Shown here in pieces: positions 54,937 to 63,108 of a DNA stretch of 64,000 nt. The DNA comes from Roseibium sp. Sym1 (lineage in GTDB: Bacteria > Pseudomonadota > Alphaproteobacteria > Rhizobiales > Stappiaceae): positions 4,996,501-5,060,500 of the forward strand of contig NZ_CP114786.1 in NCBI RefSeq assembly GCF_027359675.1, written 5' to 3'. Both the position numbers and the translations under genes were made by a program. A model generated the notes under the pieces. The model did not search any database, was not told where the DNA came from, and worked only from the letters and a program-made list of their open reading frames with translations. Numbering within the stretch: position 1 is the first letter of the stretch; each line of letters begins with the position of its first letter.

Positions 54937-55809
54937 ATGAAACATGACCTTCCCGGGCTTCGGCCTGACGCAACCGTCGGCCTTTCCGGTGACTTGTCGA
55001 CGTTGATGAACGAGTTGAGAAAAGAGTCGCAACCTTTTGTTTTAGCAACAGTCGTACGTACAATTGCGGTAACGGCCGCCAAGGCTGGCGCCAAGGCTGT
55101 GATCGCACAGGACGGCACGGTTGCCGCTGGCTGGATCGGTGGTGGCTGTGCCCGGGCTGCTGTCATCAAGGCCGCGATGGCAGCCTTCGAGGATGGCGAG
55201 ACAAGACTGATATCCATTCAGCCGGAAGATCTCCTGTCCGAACGCGGCGTTGCGCCCGGAGAGGAACGCGAAGGGGTTCAGTTCGCAAAGAACATGTGTC
55301 CGAGCCAGGGTACGATGGACATATTCATCGAACCGGTGCTGCCACGCCCTGCCCTCGTCATCTACGGCGCGAGCCCTGTTGCCCAGGCCCTGGCCGCGCA
55401 GGCGCCGACCATCGGGTTCGACATCACGGTCTGCGCGTCTTGCGAGGAACTGGAAACCATCCGGACACCCGCGGCGCTGGTCGAAGGGTTTTCGTACACC
55501 CCCGGACGGACAGGCGAAACGTTCATCATCGTATCGACACAGGGGCGCGGCGACCTGGCGGCGCTTGAAGCTGCCCTGAATGTCCCCGCGCGACACATCG
55601 GTTTTGTCGGCAGCCGCAGGAAACTGGCTGCGCTGAAGGAAAAACTGGCGGAAAAGGGACTTTCCAGGGAAGACCTGGAACCGGTCAAGGGCCCCGCAGG
55701 CCTGGACCTTGGAGCCATCACTCCGGAGGAAATCGCACTGTCCATACTGGCGGAGCTGCTGCTGCTTCGCAGGACCAACCAGCGCCGGACGAACGTTCAC
55801 CACATTTGA
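54937..55809 (+). CDS. coxF: XdhC-family maturation protein CoxF
   Basis: A 290-residue protein of the XdhC/CoxI-F group. The N-terminal XdhC region has FVLATVVRTIAVTAAKAGAKAV and GWIGGGCARAAVIKAA. The C-terminal Rossmann region has PALVIYGASPVAQALAAQA and HIGFVGSRRKLAALKEKLAEKG. XdhC proteins bind and sulfurate molybdenum cofactor before insertion into hydroxylases. ATG 54937 follows GGGAG; ATG 54922 would add five residues without a ribosome binding site. The longer upstream frame is only the coxE shadow. Confidence 0.9.
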   Translation: MKHDLPGLRPDATVGLSGDLSTLMNELRKESQPFVLATVVRTIAVTAAKAGAKAVIAQDGTVAAGWIGGGCARAAVIKAAMAAFEDGETRLISIQPEDLLSERGVAPGEEREGVQFAKNMCPSQGTMDIFIEPVLPRPALVIYGASPVAQALAAQAPTIGFDITVCASCEELETIRTPAALVEGFSYTPGRTGETFIIVSTQGRGDLAALEAALNVPARHIGFVGSRRKLAALKEKLAEKGLSREDLEPVKGPAGLDLGAITPEEIALSILAELLLLRRTNQRRTNVHHI

Positions 55810-55831
55810 AAATCTTGACGGAGACTTGCCC

Positions 55832-56422
55832 ATGCAGATGACCGACAGCCAGCGTATCGAAGCCCCCAGGGAAAAGGTCTGGGAGGCCCTCAACGATCCG
55901 GAGATCCTCAAATCCGCCATTCCGGGGTGCGAGGAGTTGGTCAAGCATTGCGACACGGAACTCGAGGCCAAGGTCAAACTGAAGGTCGGTCCGGTCAAGG
56001 CGACGTTTGGCGGCAAGGTCACGCTGAACGATCTGGATCCGCCCAATGGCTACACCATCGAGGGTGAAGGGGCTGGCGGCGTTGCCGGGTTTGCGCGTGG
56101 CGGTGCCAGGGTCCGTCTTGAGGAAGACGGCCCGGATGCAACCATCCTGCATTACGATGTTGACGCCAAGGTCGGCGGCAAACTTGCCCAATTGGGATCC
56201 CGGCTGATCGATTCCACCGCGAAGCGTCTGGCGGGGGAGTTCTTTGCCGCATTCGGGGAACAGGTTGCACCCAAGGCTGACGCCGAACTGGACGATCAAC
56301 AGGAGACCGCGGCAGACGCCAACGGGGAAATCACCCGGAAAAAAGGCTGGCTGGGCGGTCTGTTCGGCGGCGGCAAGAAACAGGACGAAGCCGTCGGGGG
56401 CACTTCGGAACCTGCGGAATAG
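55832..56422 (+). CDS. coxG: SRPBCC-family protein CoxG
   Basis: A 196-residue START-like protein. The domain reads SQRIEAPREKVWEALNDPEILKSAIPGCEEL, KVKLKVGPVKATFGGKVTL and a terminal helix around LIDSTAKRLAGEFFAAFGEQV. After an acidic linker it ends in GWLGGLFGGGKK. CoxG recruits CODH to the cytoplasmic membrane and carries quinone-like lipids in related systems. ATG 55832 is preceded by GACGGAGA. It is the last conserved cox gene here. Confidence 0.9.
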   Translation: MQMTDSQRIEAPREKVWEALNDPEILKSAIPGCEELVKHCDTELEAKVKLKVGPVKATFGGKVTLNDLDPPNGYTIEGEGAGGVAGFARGGARVRLEEDGPDATILHYDVDAKVGGKLAQLGSRLIDSTAKRLAGEFFAAFGEQVAPKADAELDDQQETAADANGEITRKKGWLGGLFGGGKKQDEAVGGTSEPAE

Positions 56423-56480
56423 AAGAGCCGCATGCCGGCGCCGCATGGCGCCGGTCTCATGACACGTGATAGGATAAAAC

Positions 56481-56666
56481 ATGGTTCAGACAGACATGCG
56501 CCGAGACACCGGCTTGACAGAAATCGTGCGAGACCCGTCGCTCCTGCTGGCTCTCGCCACAGGCTCCGCGTTGACTGCTTTTCTGCTGGTGGCGCATTCC
56601 TGCTGCTTCGGCCTGACGGACCGGCACCTGGCTCCGCTGCTGCAGATCTGTTCATTCGGCGGGTGA
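56481..56666 (+). CDS. Small single-helix membrane protein at the end of the cox cluster
   Basis: A 61-residue protein MVQTDMRRDTGLTEIVRDPSLLLALATGSALTAFLLVAHSCCFGL... with one hydrophobic helix at about residues 20-40 and a Cys-Cys pair at its end. It lies 58 bases after coxG in the same direction. The intact frame and transmembrane design support a real gene, but I know no family. A membrane-anchoring role for CoxG/CODH is only a suggestion. Confidence 0.5.
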   Translation: MVQTDMRRDTGLTEIVRDPSLLLALATGSALTAFLLVAHSCCFGLTDRHLAPLLQICSFGG

Positions 56667-56892
56667 AGCGGGATCAATCCCGTCAGTTTCTCGCACTGTC
56701 TGGCCGGCGCAAGGCGAGTGATGCGGCGCCGGTCCCGGGTGAAGATCACCCGAGGTTGGAGACAAGTTGCATTGAGGCGGCATCTCTTTGATAGTGGTCC
56801 GGATATTCGCATTTAAGGACCTGAAAGATACTTTGTCGCCCCGTTCCCGGCACCGGTTGGCCGAGCCATCTCAATAAGCGTCACCTGGCATC

Positions 56893-57957
56893 ATGACATC
56901 GGTGCTGTTTGTAACGGATGCCTGGTATCCGCAGATCAACGGCGTCGTCCGCACGCTTGAATACACGGCCCGCGAGCTTGAGCAGCGCAATATCCGCGTG
57001 GAATTCGTCACGCCCCGGGATTTCAGAACGGTCCCCTGTCCGACCTATCCCGATATCCGGCTTTCGCTCACGACGCGACGCAGGCTTCGCAGGCTCATCG
57101 AACAATTCGACTGCGAACATCTTCACATCGCGACCGAGGGCCCTTTGGGCCTTCTGGCCGGTGCGGCCGCACGGAAAATGGGCCGGTGCTTCACGACCAG
57201 CTACCACACCCGGTTCCCCGAATATGTCGCGGCCAGATTTCCCGTGCCGCTGGGACCGCTTTATGCCTGGCTGCGGCGGTTTCACAATTTCGGCTCCGGC
57301 TGCATGGTTGCGACCTCGATGCTGGAAAACGACCTGAGATCCCGGGGCTTCCGGAACCTGATGCCCTGGACGCGTGGCGTGGATGTCGACCAGTTTCACC
57401 CGTTTGAGACATCGGTTTTTCCCGAGACGCTGCCGCGGCCGGTTTTCCTTTATGTCGGACGGGTGGCCGTCGAAAAGAACATAGAAGCGTTTCTGGCTCT
57501 GGATCTTCCCGGATCCAAGGTTGTTGTCGGTGACGGCCCACAGCTGGAAAGTCTCAGAGGAACCTATCCGGGTGTCCACTTCACCGGAGCAAAGTCGGGC
57601 GAGGACCTGGCCCGCCATTTCGCCGGTGCGGATGTGTTTGTATTTCCATCCAGGACGGACACGTTCGGCATGGTGCTGCTCGAAGCGCTGGCTTGCGGAA
57701 CTCCCGTCGCGGCCTTTCCCGTGATGGGGCCCGTTGACGTGATCGGGAACGGCAATGTCGGCGTTTTGTCCGAGGACCTGCGTTCGGCCTGCCTCAAGGC
57801 CCTTGAACTTCCGCGCGATGCCTGCAGGAAAGCTGCCCTGAAACAGAGCTGGGCCGCGTGCTCCGACCAGTTCCTCGCAAATATCGAACGGGCAAAAAAG
57901 GCCTTCGAGGCTACCCGACCAGGACGTCTGCAGAGTGTGTCCGGTCCGCCTCTTTGA
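56893..57957 (+). CDS. Glycosyltransferase family 4 (GT-B) enzyme
   Basis: A 354-residue retaining GT-B glycosyltransferase of the type transferring mannose, glucose or sulfoquinovose to lipid acceptors. N-terminal VTDAWYPQINGVVRTLE and TSYHTRFPEYVAARFP, central RGVDVDQFHP, VGRVAVEKNIEAFL, and the donor-site motif FPSRTDTFGMVLLEALACGTPVAAFPV (EX7E) are in order. No signal peptide. The acceptor is unknown; such enzymes make phosphate-free membrane lipids in related marine bacteria. It is isolated between the cox and guanidine modules. Confidence 0.86.
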   Translation: MTSVLFVTDAWYPQINGVVRTLEYTARELEQRNIRVEFVTPRDFRTVPCPTYPDIRLSLTTRRRLRRLIEQFDCEHLHIATEGPLGLLAGAAARKMGRCFTTSYHTRFPEYVAARFPVPLGPLYAWLRRFHNFGSGCMVATSMLENDLRSRGFRNLMPWTRGVDVDQFHPFETSVFPETLPRPVFLYVGRVAVEKNIEAFLALDLPGSKVVVGDGPQLESLRGTYPGVHFTGAKSGEDLARHFAGADVFVFPSRTDTFGMVLLEALACGTPVAAFPVMGPVDVIGNGNVGVLSEDLRSACLKALELPRDACRKAALKQSWAACSDQFLANIERAKKAFEATRPGRLQSVSGPPL

Positions 57958-58151
57958 CCGGAAGCCGGATTGAGTGGACCGCTGATCGATATCTGTCCAG
58001 AACTGCCTTAAATTTGATCACTCCACTCCGAGCGATTTTCCAGGCGATGCGCAACCTTGCACTAGCGGCGATCTAACTGGCTGTAATTATGGGGTAAATA
58101 CACTTCTGGACAATTCTGGCATCCCCCTTGCTTTGCTGATGGTGTGCAGCG

Positions 58152-58260
58152 CGCCTAGGGATCCGGTCGGCAACGACGCAGGACCGAGAGGCGCAAGCCG
58201 GTCAAAAAGGGCTCTGACCCACATAGGCTGGTGACACGGCGGGACAAAAACCCGGGAGAC
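58152..58260 (+). ncRNA. Guanidine-I riboswitch (ykkC-yxkD)
   Basis: The conserved blocks of the class are in order: CCTAGGGATCCG at the 5' side, GCAGGACCGAGAGGCGC in the middle and CACGGCGGGACAAAAACCCGGGAGA at the 3' side. It senses free guanidinium and usually turns on export, degradation or uptake genes. Here it precedes an ABC transporter and a guanidine-hydrolase-like gene by about 110 bases, with a candidate expression platform between. Confidence 0.95.
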
Positions 58261-58299
58261 AACTGCACGAGGTTTCGCGCGCGCGAACCTGGCTCCCGG
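58252..58299 (+). promoter_or_regulatory. Candidate riboswitch expression platform
   Basis: CCGGGAG of the aptamer's 3' strand (58252-58258) can pair with CTCCCGG (58293-58299), enclosing a smaller hairpin AGGTTTCGCGC/GCGCGAACCT around 58270-58290. Pairing would disrupt the ligand-bound fold, so the two structures are mutually exclusive. This is judged from base complementarity only. Confidence 0.6.
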
Positions 58300-58370
58300 A
58301 CGTGCGCAGAAATCTCATGACGGACGTCGGACCGATCCAGGGTTCGGCCCAAGACAGGAGACGCGCACAG

Positions 58371-59441
58371 ATGCTGAAATCGATTGCCAAAGCCACCCTC
58401 CTCGCCGCAGCGCTCACCATGCCGCTGTCGCTTGCCCCCGCGAAAGCCGAAGTGAAAACCGACTTCAAGGTATGCTGGTCGATCTATGTCGGCTGGATGC
58501 CCTGGGGTTATCTGCAAGACAGCGGCATCATGAAGAAATGGGCCGACAAATACGGCATCAGCGTCGAGATCGTTCAGATCAACGACTATGTCGAATCCAT
58601 CAACCAGTACACGGCCGGCGAATATGACGGCTGTTCCATGACCAACATGGACGCCCTGTCCATTCCGGCCGGCGGTGGTGTCGACACGACCGCCCTGATC
58701 GTCGGCGACTATTCCAACGGCAATGACGGCATCATCCTGAAGGACAAGACGGAACTTGCCGACATCAAGGGGCAAACCGTCAATCTCGTTGAACTGTCGG
58801 TCTCCCATTATCTGCTCGCCCGCGCGCTCGACACGGTCGGCCTGAGCGAACAGGACCTCACCGTGGTCAATACCTCGGATGCCGACATGATCGCTGCCTA
58901 TGCGACCGATGATGTCACCGCTGTGGTCACCTGGAACCCGCTCCTGTCGGAAATCGAGGCCCAGTCCAACGCCACCAAGGTGTTCGACAGCGCCGGCATT
59001 CCCGGAGAGATCATCGACATCATGATGGTGAACACCGAAACGCTTGCCGACAACCCGGATTTCGGCAAGGCGCTGACCGGTGCCTGGTATGAACTGATGG
59101 GCATCATGTCCTCCGACAGCGACGAAGGTATCGCGGCGCGCACCGCCATGGCGGAGGCTTCCGGAACGGATCTGGCCGGTTATGACGCCCAGCTTGCCAC
59201 CACCAAGATGTTCTTCACGCCCGAGGAGGCCGTGGCCTTCACAAAGTCCGCGGAACTTCCCGAGACCATGAAGTTCGTTGCCGAGTTCCTGTTCGACAAG
59301 GGAATTCTCGGTGAAGGCGCGCCGAGCCCGGAATTTGTCGGGGTCTCCTTTCCGGACGGGTCCGTCTATGGCGACAAGGCGAATGTGAAGCTGAAATTCG
59401 ATCCGAGCTTCATGGTCATGGCGGCCGACGGCACGCTCTGA
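58371..59441 (+). CDS. ABC transporter substrate-binding protein (guanidine/urea-carboxylase-region type)
   Basis: A 356-residue periplasmic binding protein with signal peptide MLKSIAKATLLAAALTMPLSLAPAKA. The mature start VKTDFKVCWSIYVGWMPWGYLQDSGIMKKWADKYGI and TAGEYDGCSMTNMDALSIPAGGGVDT match the NrtA/TauA-like family member found beside urea carboxylase and ykkC riboswitches. It likely binds guanidinium or a guanidino compound. ATG 58371 is preceded by AGGAG; the frame upstream overlaps the riboswitch leader and is rejected. Confidence 0.9.
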   Translation: MLKSIAKATLLAAALTMPLSLAPAKAEVKTDFKVCWSIYVGWMPWGYLQDSGIMKKWADKYGISVEIVQINDYVESINQYTAGEYDGCSMTNMDALSIPAGGGVDTTALIVGDYSNGNDGIILKDKTELADIKGQTVNLVELSVSHYLLARALDTVGLSEQDLTVVNTSDADMIAAYATDDVTAVVTWNPLLSEIEAQSNATKVFDSAGIPGEIIDIMMVNTETLADNPDFGKALTGAWYELMGIMSSDSDEGIAARTAMAEASGTDLAGYDAQLATTKMFFTPEEAVAFTKSAELPETMKFVAEFLFDKGILGEGAPSPEFVGVSFPDGSVYGDKANVKLKFDPSFMVMAADGTL

Positions 59442-59512
59442 ATTTCCGTTTTCGACACCGAGGGTCCGGCGCATGACGTGCCGGGCCAACAGCCAGAGAC
59501 GGAAGAGCCTTC

Positions 59513-60334
59513 ATGCGCATCATCAACCGGAAACCTTCCAGGCTAACGACCCTGGTGCTGGGGTTGCTGCCCTTCGCTGCGACCGTGATCGGCTATGCCA
59601 TTGCCAGCCACTACAGGCGGCTGGACAATCCGGCGGACAAGCTGCTGCCGTCGCTGGACAGCATGGCGGCCGCTTTCTGGCGCATGGCCACGGTTCCGGA
59701 CCGGCGCTCCGGAGACCTGCTGCTCTGGCTCGATACCTATGACAGCCTCTGGCGTCTCGGAACGGGCATGGCCGTCTCGACCGCCCTTGCGCTTTCATTC
59801 GGCATTGCCATCGGCTTCATTCCACATGTGCGTGCCGCACTTGCACCCTATCTCGCCACGTTTTCCCTGATCCCGCCGATCACCATCCTGCCGATCCTGT
59901 TCATCACCTTCGGCCTCGGTGAACTCGCCAAGATCGCGCTGATCGTCATCGGCACCGCCCCGGTGATGATCCGTTCCATGGCGCAGGCCGTGCTCGACAT
60001 TCCGCGTGAAATGGTCATCAAGGCCGAAACGCTGGGAGCTTCCGTCTGGCAGATGATCACCCGGCTGGTCCTGCCCCAACTGCTGCCCAGGCTGATCACG
60101 GCGTTGCGGCTGGGGCTGGTGCCGGCCTGGATCTTCCTGATTTCCGCCGAGGCCATCGCCTCCACGTCCGGCCTCGGTTACCGGATCTTCCTGGTGCGCC
60201 GCTATCTCGCGATGGATGTCATCCTGCCATATGTCGTCTGGATCACCCTGCTCGCCTTCCTGCTGGACCTTTTGCTGTTGCAACTGTCGCGCCGGGCCTT
60301 TCGCTGGGCACATCTCGGAGGAGATGCGCTATGA
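59513..60334 (+). CDS. ABC transporter permease (guanidine-type)
   Basis: A 273-residue permease of the NrtB/TauC group with about six helices and the coupling loop ETLGASVWQMITRLVLPQLLPRLITAL. Start ATG follows GGAAGAG. It overlaps the ATPase gene by 4 bases. Riboswitch control and the adjacent hydrolase point to guanidine or a guanidino compound as substrate. Only one permease gene is present, so a homodimer is expected. Confidence 0.9.
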   Translation: MRIINRKPSRLTTLVLGLLPFAATVIGYAIASHYRRLDNPADKLLPSLDSMAAAFWRMATVPDRRSGDLLLWLDTYDSLWRLGTGMAVSTALALSFGIAIGFIPHVRAALAPYLATFSLIPPITILPILFITFGLGELAKIALIVIGTAPVMIRSMAQAVLDIPREMVIKAETLGASVWQMITRLVLPQLLPRLITALRLGLVPAWIFLISAEAIASTSGLGYRIFLVRRYLAMDVILPYVVWITLLAFLLDLLLLQLSRRAFRWAHLGGDAL

Positions 60335-61158
60335 CCGCCTCACCGAAACTCTCCGTCCAGGGGCTGGCCAAGTTCTATGACGGCATGCCGGTTCTGGAGC
60401 GGGTCGACCTGGATGTCGAAACCGGGTCCTTCTGCACCATTGTCGGTGCATCGGGCTGCGGCAAGTCCACCTTCCTGCGCATGCTGCTTTCCCAGGAGCT
60501 GCCGAGCCGGGGCCGGATCCTGCTGGACGGAACGCCCCTGCCCGACGAGCCGACGCCGGATCGCGGTATTGTCTTTCAGAAATACTCGGTGTTCTCGCAT
60601 CTGACGGTCGCCCAGAACCTGATCCTTGCGAAGGAATTCGAGGCAGCACCCTGGTCAGGGCGACTGTTCGGGGCGCCCCGCAAGGCCGCGTTCGACGAGA
60701 TCGCCGACCTCCTGGAGCGTATCGGGCTGAGCGCGGCGGCTGACAAGTACCCGGCTCAACTGTCCGGCGGCATGCAGCAGCGGCTGGCCATTGCCCAGGC
60801 GCTCATCAAGAAACCCGGCATACTTTTGCTGGACGAACCCTTCGGTGCGCTCGATCCGGGCATCCGGGTCGACATGCACGACCTGCTGCTCGGGCTCTGG
60901 CGGGATTTCGGCATGACCATCTTCATGGTCACGCATGACATCCACGAGGCCTTCAAGCTCGGCACGCGGCTGCTGGTGTTCGACAAGATCCGCCACGACC
61001 CGCAGGCCCCCCAGGCCTACGGTGCGACGATCACCTACGACCTTCCCCTCGATGAGCCAGGCCGGCGCAGCGGCGATGGACCGGAAGACATTGCCGGTGT
61101 GATCGGCGCAGCGGTCGAAGCGCCGCTTTCTCCCTTTTCAAACAGCAACCCCACATGA
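60331..61158 (+). CDS. ABC transporter ATP-binding protein (guanidine-type)
   Basis: A 275-residue ATPase. Walker A GASGCGKSTF, Q-loop FQKYSVFSH, signature LSGGMQQRLA, Walker B LLLDEPFGALDPG and switch MVTHDIHEAF are intact. The C-terminal ~40 residues (PQAPQAYGATITYDLPLDEPGRRS...) are an extra tail typical of this urea-carboxylase-region subfamily. It completes a binding protein-permease-ATPase set. Confidence 0.92.
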   Translation: MTASPKLSVQGLAKFYDGMPVLERVDLDVETGSFCTIVGASGCGKSTFLRMLLSQELPSRGRILLDGTPLPDEPTPDRGIVFQKYSVFSHLTVAQNLILAKEFEAAPWSGRLFGAPRKAAFDEIADLLERIGLSAAADKYPAQLSGGMQQRLAIAQALIKKPGILLLDEPFGALDPGIRVDMHDLLLGLWRDFGMTIFMVTHDIHEAFKLGTRLLVFDKIRHDPQAPQAYGATITYDLPLDEPGRRSGDGPEDIAGVIGAAVEAPLSPFSNSNPT

Positions 61159-61166
61159 GGTTTCCC

Positions 61167-62405
61167 ATGTTCGATCCATCTTCTAGCGGTCCCTCGACCC
61201 GGCACAGGGCGGCCGGAGCCGTTTCACGCGATCCGGCGCGCCGGTGCCATCACCCGGATTTCGACAAGCTTCAGCTCAGGGGCTGGAAGGCGGCGGAAAA
61301 GGAAGGCACCCTTCCCTCGGCCGCCTGGGAGAAGGAAAAGGCCTGGGCGTTGCGCATGGGGCTCACCGGATCCGACAGCCTGACCGACAAGTCCATCCCC
61401 ACATTTGCCCGCGGCGAGCTGCCCCATTACGCGGGCATCAACACCTTCCTCAAGGCGCCCTATGTCGAGGACGTCACCAAGGTCGGCGCCTATGACGCGG
61501 CGGTGATCGGCATTCCCTTCGACGGCGGCACCACCTATCGGCCGGGTACTCGGTTCGGCCCCCAGGGGGTCCGCAAGATCTCCGCGCTCTATACGCCCTA
61601 CAACTACGAAATGGGCGTCGATCTGCGCGAACAGATGACCCTGTGCGATGTCGGCGACATCTTCACAATCCCGGCCAATATCGAGAAGACCTTCGACCAG
61701 ATCACGCGCGCGGTCTCGCACGTAGCGTCGTCGGGCGCCCTGCCGATCATGATCGGCGGCGACCATTCCATCGGCTTTCCCTGTGTGCGCGGCATTGCCC
61801 AGTGCACGTCGAAACGCATCGGCATCGTTCATTTCGACCGGCATATCGACATCCAGGAAAAGGATCTCGACGAACGCATGCACACGACACCGTGGTTCCA
61901 CGCCACGGACCTGGTCAATGTGCCGGCGGTGAACCTCGTGCAGATCGGCATCGGCGGCTGGCAGGTTCCGCGTGAAGGCGTCGAGGTGGCGCGGGAGCGC
62001 AACACCAACATCTTCACCATGCGCGATGTCGAGGAACTGGGCCTTGCCGAAACGGCCGCAAGGGCCCTGGAGCTTGCCTGGAAGGATGCCGACGCGGTCT
62101 ATATCTCCTTCGATATCGACAGTGTCGATTGCGGGTTCGTGCCGGGCACCGGCTGGCCGGAACCGGGTGGCTTCCTGCCCCGCGAAGCGCTGGAACTGGT
62201 CTCGCTGGTGGCCAAGGAAGGGATTTGCGGTCTCGAGGTGGTGGAGGTCTCACCACCCTACGACTGCTCCGACATAACCGCGCTGCTGGCGACGCGTGTC
62301 ATCGTCGACGTGCTCGGCACGCTTGTGTCACACGGCAAGATGGGCGCGCACAAGGGGATCATCGACAAGCCGGTCAGCATTCCGGCCGGTCCGGAGGTGG
62401 CGTGA
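61167..62405 (+). CDS. gdmH: Ureohydrolase, probable nickel-dependent guanidine hydrolase
   Basis: A 412-residue arginase/agmatinase-superfamily enzyme with an N-terminal extension of about 100 residues, as in cyanobacterial GdmH. Metal motifs are GGDHSIGFP, VHFDRHIDIQEKD and SFDIDSVDCGFVPGTG. The Arg in the HFDRHID motif, where agmatinases have Ala (HFDAHTD), and the riboswitch context favour guanidine as substrate, giving urea and ammonium. ATG 61167 follows TGAGG at good spacing; ATG 61155 overlaps the ATPase stop and is possible. The family is reported to need nickel. Confidence 0.88.
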   Translation: MFDPSSSGPSTRHRAAGAVSRDPARRCHHPDFDKLQLRGWKAAEKEGTLPSAAWEKEKAWALRMGLTGSDSLTDKSIPTFARGELPHYAGINTFLKAPYVEDVTKVGAYDAAVIGIPFDGGTTYRPGTRFGPQGVRKISALYTPYNYEMGVDLREQMTLCDVGDIFTIPANIEKTFDQITRAVSHVASSGALPIMIGGDHSIGFPCVRGIAQCTSKRIGIVHFDRHIDIQEKDLDERMHTTPWFHATDLVNVPAVNLVQIGIGGWQVPREGVEVARERNTNIFTMRDVEELGLAETAARALELAWKDADAVYISFDIDSVDCGFVPGTGWPEPGGFLPREALELVSLVAKEGICGLEVVEVSPPYDCSDITALLATRVIVDVLGTLVSHGKMGAHKGIIDKPVSIPAGPEVA

Positions 62406-62407
62406 CC

Positions 62408-62881
62408 ATGGCACACCATTCATCGCATTCGCACGACCATCACCACCACCACCATCATCATCACCATCCGCATGACCACAATCATGCTGCCGGTGATCAT
62501 CTGCACTCGCATGTCCACGGGGGCTCGTCATCGGACCGCGCGGAGGAATTGCAGGCGCTCTCGGCGAGCTTCATCGACGGGTTCCGCGGCGCCGACGACA
62601 AGACAAGCTACTTGCGGCTCGCAGGTGTTCCCTTTCACCGGACCGGACGGGACGGGCTGGTTCAGCACCTTGTCGACGCGAAAATCGAGAGCAATTGGCA
62701 AGTCGGCACGGCATCGCCCGCCTTCGCCTCCCGCGAGCTCGTCTACATGCCCTTCCCCGGGTCGATGGTCCAGGCGCGGGAAACCATGACGTTCACCTAT
62801 GTCTCGCTGACGGAACGCGCCGACATGGACCTGATCGACATTCTCTCACAACGGCTAACAGATGGAGAAATCGAAGAATGA
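62408..62881 (+). CDS. Histidine-rich metal-binding protein
   Basis: A 157-residue protein. Residues 3-38 are about half histidine, with ten consecutive His residues (SHDHHHHHHHHHHPHDHNH) followed by HLHSHVHGG, a classic nickel or zinc storage tail. The remaining ~115 residues (SASFIDGFRGADDKTSYLRLAGVPF...) form a soluble domain I do not recognise. It starts 2 bases after the hydrolase stop and overlaps the next gene by 4. A role in supplying nickel to the hydrolase is inferred; HypA/HypB-type maturation genes are absent. Confidence 0.75.
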   Translation: MAHHSSHSHDHHHHHHHHHHPHDHNHAAGDHLHSHVHGGSSSDRAEELQALSASFIDGFRGADDKTSYLRLAGVPFHRTGRDGLVQHLVDAKIESNWQVGTASPAFASRELVYMPFPGSMVQARETMTFTYVSLTERADMDLIDILSQRLTDGEIEE

Positions 62882-63102
62882 AACCGTTTCTGACCCTGAT
62901 ATTCCTGGCCGCTTCCTCCCTGCCGGCGTTCGCTCACGCCGGCGCACATGACGATCTTGGCGGCATTGCTTCTGCCATGGCCCACCTGCTCGGGTCGCCT
63001 TTCCATGTTGCGCTGGTGCTTGCGGGGCTGGGTGCCGCCGTGGCCGCGGGACTGGTCCTGAGGCGTTCGCGCGCGACTGCCAGCCGGACCCCCGGCGACT
63101 GA
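62878..63102 (+). CDS. Short HupE/UreJ-like exported membrane protein
   Basis: A 74-residue protein with signal peptide MKPFLTLIFLAASSLPAFA. A His-containing start AHAGAHDDLGGIASAMAHLLGSPFH and one helix VALVLAGLGAAVAAGLVLRR follow. It resembles the first part of HupE/UreJ nickel permeases but is far shorter than their five to six helices. Its ATG overlaps the histidine-rich gene's stop (ATGA). It may take part in metal uptake; this is inference from similarity by eye and context. Confidence 0.6.
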   Translation: MKPFLTLIFLAASSLPAFAHAGAHDDLGGIASAMAHLLGSPFHVALVLAGLGAAVAAGLVLRRSRATASRTPGD

Positions 63103-63108
63103 CGGCTG

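Noticed and set aside
62408..62530. CAC/CAT repeat tract as a CRISPR-like or simple non-coding repeat
   Set aside because: The tract is in frame within a coupled gene and encodes a metal-binding histidine stretch; no spacers or direct repeats exist.
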